A stretch of 64,000 nt of DNA, taken from positions 558,001-622,000 of the forward strand of contig NZ_CP008944.1 in NCBI RefSeq assembly GCF_000732945.1, read 5' to 3'. This document shows, one piece after another, positions 55,143 through 63,280 of this stretch. A model generated the notes under the pieces. It saw nothing but the letters and a program-made list of their open reading frames with translations. It had not been told where the DNA came from and searched no databases. A program made the position numbers and the translations under genes. The stretch comes from Corynebacterium atypicum. GTDB taxonomy: Bacteria > Actinomycetota > Actinomycetes > Mycobacteriales > Mycobacteriaceae. Positions within the stretch are counted from its first letter, which is position 1. Every line of letters begins with the position of its first letter.

Positions 55143-58139
55143 TTGGCGATCGGAAATTCTCGCCCGTCCGCCCCACAACGGCGCTCAAGTAAGGGCTTGG
55201 GGATCACCGTGGCAGTAATCGCGGTCCTCGCCCTGTGCACCCCGTTCCTCATCGGTGTGTACACGAACTGGTTATGGTTTGGGGAGGTGAACTACCGGGG
55301 GGTCTTCACCAAGACGTGGCTCGTGCGCATCGCGCTTTTTGTTATCTGCGCGCTCCTCGCCGGGGGAATTACCTTCTTGGCCAGCTACCTCACCTGGCGC
55401 GGCCGGCCGAGCGATCTCGGCGAAGAAGACCTGAACTCGCCGGTCCACCAGTACCGCATGGTTGTCGAACGCTCCGTTCGCACGCTGCTGGTCGGCCTAC
55501 CCATTGTGGTCGGCCTCTTCGCTGGCATGGTGGGGCAGGGTTCATGGCGCACGGTCATGATGTTTGTGAACCGTCATGATTTCGGCTCCACCGACGCCCA
55601 ATTTGGCCATGATCTTGGTTTTTATGCCTTTACCTTGCCTCTTTTAGAGACGGTGACTACGGGGCTGTCCACCATGCTCATCCTCGCCTTCCTCATCGCG
55701 CTCGTGGGCCACTATCTGCTCGGCGGAATCCGCATCGGCAACCGCGCCGCGGGCGTTCGAGGCTTCGTCTCTAAGGCGGCGCGCGTACAGTTGATGGCCA
55801 CCGCGGGGCTCTGGATGTTGGTGAAGGTATTCCAGTACTGGCTGGACCGGTTCGCCCTGCTGACTAACTCCCACGAAACGTTCTATGGCGCCAGCTATAC
55901 CGATGTGCACGCTTACCTGCCGGCCAAGATCATCCTGATGATCATCGGCGTGGTTGTCGCGTTCGCGTTCTTTGCCGCCATCGTGATCAAAGACCTTCGC
56001 GTACCCGCCCTGGCGACCGTACTCATGGTGCTTTCCGCAGTGGTCATCGGTGGGGTCTGGCCGCTTCTGATGGAGCGCTTCTCCGTCGATCCGAACCGGG
56101 CCGCCAAAGAGTCGGAATACATTGCGCGCAACATCGAGGCCACCCGCGAGGCCTATGGCTTGACTGATGAGGACGTCACGTACTTGGAAAACTGGGGCGC
56201 CGATGGGGCGCCCAGCGAGGCGGTGGCCAGCGACGAGGCCACGATTTCTAATATCCGCCTGCTCGACCCGGAAATCCTCTCTCCGACGTTTACGCAGCAG
56301 CAGCAGCTGCGTAACTTCTACGGCTTCCCCGAGACCCTTTCGGTGGACCGCTACGAGGTGGACGGTGAGACCCGCGACTTCGTGGTCGCAGCCCGCGAGC
56401 TCGATCCCAATGCCTTGCAAGACAACCAGCAGGACTGGATCAACCGGCACACCGTGTACACGCACGGCAACGGGTTCATCGCGGCACCGGGCAACAAGGT
56501 CGACGAGGTTGCCCGGGACGTCGGATCTACTCGCGGCGGCTACCCGGTTTACTCGGTCTCTGATCTGCAGACCAACGCGATTGCCAAGGAGCAGGACAAG
56601 GTCGAGGAGCTCGGGATCAAGGTCGAGCAGCCGCGCATTTACTTCGGCCCGGTGATCGCCTCGGCTCGCGATGGCGCTGACTATGCGCTCGTGGGCGCGG
56701 ACACCGAGCAGCCGGTGGAGTACGACACGGACAACTCCAACTACACCTACACCGGCGAGGGCGGAGTCGACGTGGGCAACTGGATCAACCGGCTTGCGTT
56801 TGCTGGGAAGTACCAGGAGATGAACCTGATCTTGTCCGATCGCGTGGGCTCGGACTCCAAGATCATCTTCGATCGTGACCCGCGTACCCGTGTGGAAAAG
56901 GTCGCCCCGTGGTTGACTACGGATTCCAAGACGTACCCGGCTGTGATCGACGGGCGCGTCAAGTGGATCGTGGATGGCTACACCACGCTCGATTCGCTGC
57001 CGTATTCCACGCGTACCTCGCTGACGGGGGCCACCGAGGACGCCCTGAACCCCGACGGCACCGACCAGCGGCTGATCTATGACCGCGTGGGGTACATCCG
57101 TAACTCGGTGAAGGCTACGGTGGATGCCTACGACGGCACGGTGGAGCTCTACGAGTTCGATACCGAGGACCCGGTCCTGAAAGCCTGGGAGGGCATCTTC
57201 CCGAATACGGTGAAGCCGAAAAACGAGATTTCGCAGGAACTGCTCGAGCACCTGCGGTACCCGGAGGACTTGTTTAAGGTGCAGCGCGAGCTTCTGACGC
57301 GCTATCACGTCGATGACCCGGGCGTGTTCTTCACTAACGATGCCTTCTGGTCGGTTCCCGGCGACCCGACGGCCTCGGAGGACCGCCAGGCGTTGGCGCA
57401 GCCGCCGTACTACATCACGGCCAGCGATCCGGAGGATCCGAAGAAGGCATCCTTCCAGCTTATTACCCCGTTCCGCGGGCTTAACCGCGAGTTCCTTTCT
57501 GCGCACATGACAGTGACCTCTGATCCGGACAACTACGGCAAGATCACGGTGCGCGTGCTGCCAACGAATACGCAGACTCAGGGTCCCAAGCAGGCGCAGG
57601 ATACGATGATGTCCTCGGACCAGATCGCCCGCGACCGGACCTTGTGGGAGACGACCACAGACCTGCACAACGGCAACCTGCTCACCTTGCCCGTGGGTGG
57701 CGGTGAGATTCTCTATGTCGAGCCGATCTATTCGCAGCGCAAGAACCAGGAGTCTGCCTTCCCGAAGCTTTTGCGTGTGCTCATTTCTTATAAGGGGCAG
57801 GTCGGTTATGCGCCGACCATTTCAGAGGCTCTTTCCCAGGTGGGGATTGACCCGAAGTCTGCGCAGGACATCTCGGAGGTCGAAGGCACCGCTGGAAGTG
57901 GCTCGCAGGCGCAGCCTGGAACGCGACCCAAGGAAGGCGAGCAGAAGCAGAGCCAGGAGACGACGAGCCCGTCGGCCCCGGCTGGCGGCTCTGGCTCCCA
58001 GGGCGAGGCCGTGCAGCGCATTAACGACGCCCTGTCGAACCTCGAGCGCGCCCGCGGCGGCACCCACGAGGAATACGGCAAGGCCCTGGACGAATTGGAT
58101 AAGGCGGTAGAAAGCTATCAGTCGGCAGTGAACTCGTAG
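55143..58139 (+). CDS. UPF0182 family membrane protein
   Basis: A 998-residue protein of the actinobacterial/cyanobacterial UPF0182 family (Rv3193c). About seven membrane helices lie in the first 310 residues, starting at about residue 19. A very large exported domain of about 580 residues follows, with LDSLPYSTRTSLTGATEDAL and LLTRYHVDDPGVFFTNDAFW. The tail from about 910 is Gln/Ser/Gly/Pro-rich, ending in a short charged helix. The start is TTG at 55143 with AAGGAG 5 bases upstream, a good spacing. The function is unknown. Confidence 0.92.
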   Translation: MAIGNSRPSAPQRRSSKGLGITVAVIAVLALCTPFLIGVYTNWLWFGEVNYRGVFTKTWLVRIALFVICALLAGGITFLASYLTWRGRPSDLGEEDLNSPVHQYRMVVERSVRTLLVGLPIVVGLFAGMVGQGSWRTVMMFVNRHDFGSTDAQFGHDLGFYAFTLPLLETVTTGLSTMLILAFLIALVGHYLLGGIRIGNRAAGVRGFVSKAARVQLMATAGLWMLVKVFQYWLDRFALLTNSHETFYGASYTDVHAYLPAKIILMIIGVVVAFAFFAAIVIKDLRVPALATVLMVLSAVVIGGVWPLLMERFSVDPNRAAKESEYIARNIEATREAYGLTDEDVTYLENWGADGAPSEAVASDEATISNIRLLDPEILSPTFTQQQQLRNFYGFPETLSVDRYEVDGETRDFVVAARELDPNALQDNQQDWINRHTVYTHGNGFIAAPGNKVDEVARDVGSTRGGYPVYSVSDLQTNAIAKEQDKVEELGIKVEQPRIYFGPVIASARDGADYALVGADTEQPVEYDTDNSNYTYTGEGGVDVGNWINRLAFAGKYQEMNLILSDRVGSDSKIIFDRDPRTRVEKVAPWLTTDSKTYPAVIDGRVKWIVDGYTTLDSLPYSTRTSLTGATEDALNPDGTDQRLIYDRVGYIRNSVKATVDAYDGTVELYEFDTEDPVLKAWEGIFPNTVKPKNEISQELLEHLRYPEDLFKVQRELLTRYHVDDPGVFFTNDAFWSVPGDPTASEDRQALAQPPYYITASDPEDPKKASFQLITPFRGLNREFLSAHMTVTSDPDNYGKITVRVLPTNTQTQGPKQAQDTMMSSDQIARDRTLWETTTDLHNGNLLTLPVGGGEILYVEPIYSQRKNQESAFPKLLRVLISYKGQVGYAPTISEALSQVGIDPKSAQDISEVEGTAGSGSQAQPGTRPKEGEQKQSQETTSPSAPAGGSGSQGEAVQRINDALSNLERARGGTHEEYGKALDELDKAVESYQSAVNS

Positions 58140-58155
58140 TCGACTCGAGTGCTGC

Positions 58156-58186
58156 GGCCCCCGGAGGATGGAAATCTTCGGGGGCC
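58156..58186 (+). terminator. Hairpin terminator after the UPF0182 gene
   Basis: GGCCCCCG pairs with CGGGGGCC around an internally paired loop. No T tract follows (TACCCATG), as is common for actinobacterial terminators. It lies 17 bases after the stop codon and before the tRNA promoter. Confidence 0.6.
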
Positions 58187-58205
58187 TACCCATGTGACCT
58201 GGTGG

Positions 58206-58235
58206 TTTGGACTATCGAGGGGGTCTGGCTATAGT
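58206..58235 (+). promoter_or_regulatory. Promoter of the initiator tRNA gene
   Basis: TTTGGA at 58206-58211 and TATAGT at 58230-58235 are 18 bases apart. The -10 matches five of six consensus positions. The leader to the tRNA would be about 50 bases. Confidence 0.6.
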
Positions 58236-58290
58236 AGGTACACGTTGCCGCAAGGCACAGTGCCCGCCAGGAAATCTGGCTGGTATGTGA

Positions 58291-58367
58291 CGCGGGGTGG
58301 AGCAGCTCGGTAGCTCGCTGGGCTCATAACCCAGAGGTCGTAGGTTCGAATCCTGCCCCCGCTACCA
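58291..58367 (+). tRNA. Initiator tRNA-fMet (CAT)
   Basis: A 77-base cloverleaf with CCA encoded. The anticodon CAT is at 58325-58327 in loop CTCATAA. Initiator hallmarks are visible: three consecutive G-C pairs at the base of the anticodon stem (GGG with CCC) and a mismatch at the first acceptor pair (C1 against T72). The acceptor stem is CGCGGGG with CCCCGCT, and the T loop is TTCGAAT. It stands alone, with its own promoter and terminator. Confidence 0.96.
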
Positions 58368-58373
58368 CTTTCT

Positions 58374-58411
58374 AATGTAAAGGCTCCCTCTTCAGAGGGG
58401 GCCTTTACATT
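58374..58411 (+). terminator. Terminator after the initiator tRNA
   Basis: AATGTAAAGGCTCCCTC and GAGGGGGCCTTTACATT pair over 17 bp (one G-T) around a TTCA loop, followed by TTC. It begins 7 bases after the tRNA. Confidence 0.9.
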
Positions 58412-58537
58412 TCTAGGGGGCTGATATGCGCAAGTTGGTTCCCCTTTTAGGGGCAGGAAAGGCAAGGCTGCTCTAAGGGGCGTAATATAACCGGCAAAGA
58501 TGGTAGTAAATATTCACTTCGCCGCGAGGAGGACAAC

Positions 58538-59338
58538 GTGTCCCAAGACACTACCCAGGATCTGCCCATGGCGCAGCGCCCCATCGAGCACCTACCCGGC
58601 CACTGGCTGCTGGCACGTCTGGGCAAGCGCGTGCTGCGGCCCGGGGGTAAGAAACTTACCCAGAAGCTACTTGCAGCAGCCCACCTGCAGGGCGCCGACG
58701 TGGTGGAACTTGCCCCAGGGCTGGGCAAGACTGCGCAGCTCATCGTGGACGCCGGGCCAAAGTCCTACCGCGGGGTCGATGAGGACGCGGAGGCCGTAGC
58801 ACTCACGGCGAAGGTGGTGGGCGACCGCGGAACCGTCACCCAGGCTCAGTCTGAACAGACGGGTGTGGACGCGGAGTCGGCCGACGTCGTCGTCGGCGAA
58901 GCGATGCTGACGATGCAAGGGGAGAAAGGTAAGCGGGCGATCATCGCAGAGGCGCACCGAGTGCTGCGCTCGGGCGGGCGCTATGCCATTCACGAGCTGT
59001 GCTTGGAGCCGGACACCCTCGATGACGAACAGAAGACGGAAATCCGCAAGGCACTCGCCAGGTGCATTAAGGTGAATGCGCGCCCACTGACAACTGCCGA
59101 GTGGACCAAGCTGCTCGAAGACCAGGGCTTTTGTATCCAAGAGGTCAATCACGCTGGGATGGAGCTGCTCAAGCCGCGGCGCAACCTTGCCGACGAGGGC
59201 GTTAGGGGTGTCGCGACGATCGTGAAAAATCTGATCAAGAACCCCGCGGCCCGCAAACGAGTGTTGGGCATGCGGGCGGTATTTAACAAGTACAGCGATA
59301 ACCTCGCGGCCATCGCGATCGTCGCGGAGAAGGCCTAG
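58538..59338 (+). CDS. Class I SAM-dependent methyltransferase
   Basis: A 266-residue methyltransferase. Motif I is VVELAPGLGKTAQL at about residue 50, the acidic end of strand two is GVDEDAEAV, and post motif I is SADVVVGEAMLTMQ, followed by EAHRVLRSGGRYAIHEL. The C-terminal third, with LKPRRNLADEGVRGVATIVKNL, is outside the core fold and may bind the substrate. GAGGAGG is 6 bases before the GTG. The substrate cannot be told from sequence. Confidence 0.88.
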   Translation: MSQDTTQDLPMAQRPIEHLPGHWLLARLGKRVLRPGGKKLTQKLLAAAHLQGADVVELAPGLGKTAQLIVDAGPKSYRGVDEDAEAVALTAKVVGDRGTVTQAQSEQTGVDAESADVVVGEAMLTMQGEKGKRAIIAEAHRVLRSGGRYAIHELCLEPDTLDDEQKTEIRKALARCIKVNARPLTTAEWTKLLEDQGFCIQEVNHAGMELLKPRRNLADEGVRGVATIVKNLIKNPAARKRVLGMRAVFNKYSDNLAAIAIVAEKA

Positions 59339-59396
59339 GCCGAGCTCATCGTGGGTCCGGCCGCTCGAGGCGGAGGCGTTTTCGCGGCGGTGGCAC

Positions 59397-59402
59397 TAGA
59401 GT
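59397..59402 (+). promoter_or_regulatory. -10 element of a leaderless small membrane-protein gene
   Basis: TAGAGT lies 7 bases before the GTG at 59410, and no Shine-Dalgarno is present. Confidence 0.5.
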
Positions 59403-59409
59403 CAATCTA

Positions 59410-59679
59410 GTGGTTGGCGTTCTGTTATCTGTGACGTTTTGCTGCGGCCTATTAATCGCCGCAGCGCACGTGTTCAACCGGCGGTTCATCGCCCCGATTT
59501 ATGACGTCGTGCTAAACTTCATTGCGTTTTCGGCGGCCACTGCGTCGAGCACCCTGCTCGGCGAGTACATCCCCGCGTTTTTCTCGGGCTGCGCGGTCGT
59601 CGCCTGGATCTACTTGGGGTTTCTCACGTACCGAGCGCTCAAGCGGCACGTGCCGCTGAGCGGCCAGTCGAACTACTAG
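59410..59679 (+). CDS. Small membrane protein of unknown function
   Basis: An 89-residue protein with three hydrophobic stretches at about residues 2-20, 28-49 and 54-72, so probably two or three membrane helices, and a short basic tail (RALKRHVPLSGQSNY). Four Cys or small residues pack the first helix. It follows the methyltransferase by 71 bp but has its own leaderless-type start. No family was recognised. Confidence 0.65.
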   Translation: MVGVLLSVTFCCGLLIAAAHVFNRRFIAPIYDVVLNFIAFSAATASSTLLGEYIPAFFSGCAVVAWIYLGFLTYRALKRHVPLSGQSNY

Positions 59680-59751
59680 CGCGCTGTTCCCGCCGGGAAA
59701 CTGCGTGTGGAGTCCCCGATCGCCGGCTAGCCGGCGGGGTTGAGAACGCCG

Positions 59752-61614
59752 TCAAAAAAACTCGCCCACTAGCTCCGGCCGGTCGAGCGGGAGGACAGCA
59801 GAGACATACTGGTCCGGGCGCACGATGACCACCGCGCCGTCGCGCGAAATTCCCCTGGCATCAAAGATGTCCTCGTCGGGCAAGGCGGCCCAGACGTTTT
59901 CCAACGAGCGCACCCCGAACTTCCCGAGGCGCGGGAAGAAGATGCCCGGGGCGTCGAAAAGCTCGAAGTCCCGATGCGCCTGCTGGTAGACCACGCGGAC
60001 GTCGAAAATTGCGTTTTCGTCGGCGCCTTGCGGGGTAAAGCGCACAATCGGCGAGTCGGGGCTCGTCGCCGCCCACTGCGCCCACCGCTCGAGGCTGGAA
60101 TCCGGAGTACCTGGGGCGGGGGAGTCGGCGAAGACGTAGATGCGGTAGCGGCCGTCGGCAATGTGTTCGTGGCCGATGTGGAGGTCGTGCGCGTCGCAAC
60201 GGCGCATCGCGCGGGCAGATTTGAACCGCCGGCCCACGGGGAAGCCGCTGGCGAGCTCTTGGTAAGAGCCGTCGCTGGTTAGCAGGTTGTGCTCGTAGGT
60301 AGTCAGCATCCCAGCGGCAAATTCCTCCGCCTTGACGTAGTACTTCTCTACCGCGTGCTTGTCCTCGAGCTGGTCGAGCGGAGTAGCCATGAGCGTGGAC
60401 CACTCTTTGTCAAAGTTGATGAGGTTCTTAGCGGCCGGCTGGCGCTCGTCGTGGTAGGTGCGCAGGAGGGCCTCCGGCGCGCGCCCCGAGGCGACGTGAC
60501 CGAGCTTCCAGCCGATGTTGAAGCCGGCCTGGATGGACACGTTCATGCCCTGGCCGGCCTTGGCGGAGTGCGTGTGGCAGGCGTCGCCGGGCAAAAACAC
60601 GCGAGGAGTGCTAGCGGCGTGGTCGGCATCGTGGTTGAGATCGTCGAACCTGTCGACGAGGCGGTGCCCGACCTCATAGATGGAGTGCCAGGCCACGTCT
60701 TTGACGTCGATCGAATAGGGGTGGTAGATCTCGTTGGCCCGCCTGATCATCTCCTCGAGGGGCGTTTGGCGCACCGCGTGATTATCGTCCTCGGGTACCA
60801 CCCCGAGGTCGACGTAGATCCGACACAGAAAGCCGCCTTCGCGCGGGATGTGCAGGATGGAGCCGTGCGCGGAGTGAATGGCGCACTTGGTCCGCCAGTC
60901 GGGGAAGTCGGTCTCTGCGATAACGTCCATCACGCCCCAGGCGTGGTTGGCCTGGTCGCCGGCGAGTCTGCAGCCGATGGACTTGCGCACCTTGGAGCGC
61001 GCCCCGTCGCACCCCACGACGTACTTGCTGCGTACCTGCCGCTCGGCGCCGGTGGCTACGTTTTTCACGGTGGCGGTCACCGGGTACTCTGCGGAGCGGT
61101 CGACGTCGAGTGCCACAAACTCCCAGCCGTAATCGGGGGTGATTCGGGCGGGGCCGTCGGCGGCGAATCGGGCGAAATAGTCCAGCACGCGCGCCTGGTT
61201 CACGATGAGGTGCGGGAACTCGGAGATACCGAATTCGTCGTCGATGGGACGGGCGCCGCGCACGATGTTTTCCGGGTGGTCCGCGTCCGGGTTCCAAAAG
61301 CTCATCTCGGTGATCCGGTAGGCCTCCTCGATGATCTCGTTGGCAAACTGGAAGGCCTGGAAGGTCTCGGTGGATCGCGACTGAATGCCATCTGCCTGGC
61401 CGAGCTCGAGGCGGCCCGCGCGCCTTTCGATGATGTGCGTGCGCACCGTGGGGAACATGGCTAGCTGTGCGGCCGCAACCATGCCGGCTGGTCCGGAACC
61501 GACGATGAGGACGTCCATCTCGTCGGGAAGCTCCGCGGGGCGGTCGAGCCCGTATCCGGCGGCAGGAATGCGCTTAGGGTTCTGGGAAACGTAGCCGTTG
61601 TGGTGGAAAAGCGT
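59752..61614 (-). CDS. FAD-dependent aromatic monooxygenase with a non-standard start
   Basis: A phenol 2-monooxygenase/3-hydroxybenzoate 4-monooxygenase-type flavoprotein. From the first ATG (61518) it has 588 residues: the FAD motif VLIVGSGPAGMVAAAQL, the YVVGCDGARSKVR motif, PRVFLPGDACHTHSAKAGQGMN and a C-terminal thioredoxin-like dimerisation domain. The 32 codons upstream are in frame and encode LFHHNGYVS through LDRPAELPDE, which matches the N-terminus of relatives. The codon where Met belongs is ACG at 61614-61612, with AGGAG 10 bases upstream. So the start codon has been lost by mutation, or ACG is used. It follows the transporter gene by about 60 bp. It probably hydroxylates an aromatic acid or phenol; the exact substrate is unknown. 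Confidence 0.85.
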   Translation of the reverse strand, partial: TLFHHNGYVSQNPKRIPAAGYGLDRPAELPDEMDVLIVGSGPAGMVAAAQLAMFPTVRTHIIERRAGRLELGQADGIQSRSTETFQAFQFANEIIEEAYRITEMSFWNPDADHPENIVRGARPIDDEFGISEFPHLIVNQARVLDYFARFAADGPARITPDYGWEFVALDVDRSAEYPVTATVKNVATGAERQVRSKYVVGCDGARSKVRKSIGCRLAGDQANHAWGVMDVIAETDFPDWRTKCAIHSAHGSILHIPREGGFLCRIYVDLGVVPEDDNHAVRQTPLEEMIRRANEIYHPYSIDVKDVAWHSIYEVGHRLVDRFDDLNHDADHAASTPRVFLPGDACHTHSAKAGQGMNVSIQAGFNIGWKLGHVASGRAPEALLRTYHDERQPAAKNLINFDKEWSTLMATPLDQLEDKHAVEKYYVKAEEFAAGMLTTYEHNLLTSDGSYQELASGFPVGRRFKSARAMRRCDAHDLHIGHEHIADGRYRIYVFADSPAPGTPDSSLERWAQWAATSPDSPIVRFTPQGADENAIFDVRVVYQQAHRDFELFDAPGIFFPRLGKFGVRSLENVWAALPDEDIFDARGISRDGAVVIVRPDQYVSAVLPLDRPELVGEFF

Positions 61615-61673
61615 GGCGGGATGAACTCCTGGGGGTAGTACTTTGTATATAAAAGAATTTGCCTAGCAAACGA

Positions 61674-63128
61674 TTACTTTGACTGCATCGCTCCGGCTTG
61701 CCGTCTGGCTACCTGCTGCTCGCGGCGTTGAGCGGCAGGGTGCCAGTCGGGCTGCCAGAAGAAGTGGCTGGTCGCCTGGATGTCCTCGAAGTCCGAGGAC
61801 AGCGGGATGCGGGTGCGATCTCGCAACAAGAGTGCGCAGACGAGGCCGAGGAGCGTCATGACCATCAGGTACGCGGTCACCGCGCCCGTGCCCCCGGTCC
61901 GATTGACCAGCGCGGTCGCGATCATCGGGGCGAATGCGCCGCCCAAAATTGAGGCGATGGCGTAGGTGATCGAGGTGCCCGAGCCGCGGATGGCGGCGGG
62001 ATAAAGCTCGGCGAACTTGGACGAGATCTGGCCGTAGGTCAACCCCAGCCCCACGGTGAGGAAGAGCAGGCCGAAGGTGAGCTTTCCTATGCTGCCGGTC
62101 TCGACGAGCGGGAAGAGGGCGATCACCCCGAGCCCCTGGATGATAAAGCCGACGATAGAGGTGGTGCGCCGGCCGATCTTGTCCGAGACCCAGCCGGCGA
62201 AAAGGGTGGTGAGCATCCACGTGAAGCCGGACAGCGTCACGGCCATCAGCACCGGGCCGCGTTCCATTGCCAGCCCCTCCGGGCGCAGGGCATAGGACTG
62301 GATGAAGCCGCCGGTGGTCATGTACCCCACCGCGCCGTTGCCGGCGAGTACCAGCGAGGCGAGAAGAAGGACGAGCCAGAACTTTCCAAAAAGAGCGCCG
62401 ATGGGGTTAGCGGCCTTATGGATGTCCGGGCGCTCGGTCATTTCCGCGTAGACGGGCGACTCTTCCACCCCGTGGCGGATGAAGATGCCGACTATCACGA
62501 GCAGGACTGAGAGCAGGAAGGGGATCCGCCAGCCCCATTCCATGAAGGCCTCGCCGGGGGCGATGACGTCCATGATGGCCAGCACCCCGGAGGCCATGAG
62601 GAGCCCGACGGGGACGCCTATTTGGGGGCCAGCGCCGAACAGGCCGCGCTTATCGCGTGGTGCGTGTTCGACGGCGAGCAGGACCGCCGAGCCCCACTCG
62701 CCGCCGGCCGAAACGCCTTGGATGATGCGCAGCGCCATCAGCAGGATCGGTGCCCAAATCCCGATATGTGCGTAGGTGGGCAAAAGCCCGATCAGGGCGG
62801 TCGCGCAGCCCATGGCGATGAGCGTGACCATGAGGACGACGCGGCGGCCGAAGCGGTCAGAAAAGTGGCCGGCGAGAAACGCCCCGAGCGGGCGGAAGAG
62901 GAAGGAGATGCCCACGGTGAGGAAAGAAATCAGCGTGCGTACGCCGGAGTCCATCTCGTCGCTGAACATGATCGTGTTGAAGACAATGCCCGCGACCTGC
63001 GCGTAGAGGAAGTAGTCATACCACTCGATCGCGGTTCCGATGGTGGTTCCGACGACCACGCGCTGCTGCTCGCTGCGCGAGTGGGCGGGTGCAACGCCGG
63101 CGGCGGGGCTTGTGGGAGGGGATGTCAT
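61674..63128 (-). CDS. MFS transporter, metabolite:H+ symporter (MHS) family
   Basis: A 484-residue transporter with 12 predicted membrane helices. The first segment VVVGTTIGTAIEWYDYFLYAQVAG and the loop GHFSDRFGRRVVLM are typical of the MHS family (shikimate, benzoate and related acid carriers). LRIIQGVSAGGEWGSAVLL is the helix-4 family motif. I chose ATG at 63128 with AGGAG 4 bases upstream over one at 63209. It heads an operon with the flavin monooxygenase and probably imports its aromatic acid substrate. Confidence 0.9.
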   Translation of the reverse strand: MTSPPTSPAAGVAPAHSRSEQQRVVVGTTIGTAIEWYDYFLYAQVAGIVFNTIMFSDEMDSGVRTLISFLTVGISFLFRPLGAFLAGHFSDRFGRRVVLMVTLIAMGCATALIGLLPTYAHIGIWAPILLMALRIIQGVSAGGEWGSAVLLAVEHAPRDKRGLFGAGPQIGVPVGLLMASGVLAIMDVIAPGEAFMEWGWRIPFLLSVLLVIVGIFIRHGVEESPVYAEMTERPDIHKAANPIGALFGKFWLVLLLASLVLAGNGAVGYMTTGGFIQSYALRPEGLAMERGPVLMAVTLSGFTWMLTTLFAGWVSDKIGRRTTSIVGFIIQGLGVIALFPLVETGSIGKLTFGLLFLTVGLGLTYGQISSKFAELYPAAIRGSGTSITYAIASILGGAFAPMIATALVNRTGGTGAVTAYLMVMTLLGLVCALLLRDRTRIPLSSDFEDIQATSHFFWQPDWHPAAQRREQQVARRQAGAMQSK

Positions 63129-63163
63129 GACACTCCTGGCTGTTATGTATGAACTAACTAAGG

Positions 63164-63177
63164 TCACATCTTTGTGA
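63164..63177. promoter_or_regulatory. Inverted repeat TCACA-N4-TGTGA
   Basis: A perfect 5-bp inverted repeat 36 bases upstream of the transporter ATG. The half sites are those of cAMP-receptor-type proteins such as GlxR, but their order is reversed relative to the GlxR consensus, so it is not a standard GlxR site. Confidence 0.3.
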
Positions 63178-63198
63178 TGTGGGACACTTGCAACGGTG

Positions 63199-63219
63199 GG
63201 GATGATCATATACGATCCC
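63199..63219. promoter_or_regulatory. Candidate operator between transporter and FAH genes
   Basis: GGGAT and ATCCC flank an 11-base AT-rich centre that itself contains GATC on both sides (GATCATATACGATC at 63204-63217). It lies in the middle of the divergent intergenic region, the right place for a regulator of both transcripts. GntR- and IclR-type regulators bind palindromes of this size; none is encoded within the window. Confidence 0.4.
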
Positions 63220-63280
63220 TGGTGTTATGCAAGGCCCCGAAGCAAACCGGGGTGAACCCGAGAAGTCGAGTGGAGGAATC

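Noticed and set aside
55644..57668. A 674-codon open frame on the minus strand opposite the UPF0182 gene
   Set aside because: Antisense to conserved coding sequence, with no ribosome binding site or recognisable motif; a shadow frame.
60289..61464. A 391-codon open frame opposite the flavin monooxygenase
   Set aside because: Composition is that of a complement of a GC-rich gene (Val/Gly/Asp/His repeats); no supporting signals.
63173..63188. A GlxR site (TGTGA-N6-TCACA) near the transporter promoter
   Set aside because: The second half site is not present in the right place or order; only a reversed TCACA-N4-TGTGA repeat is seen.
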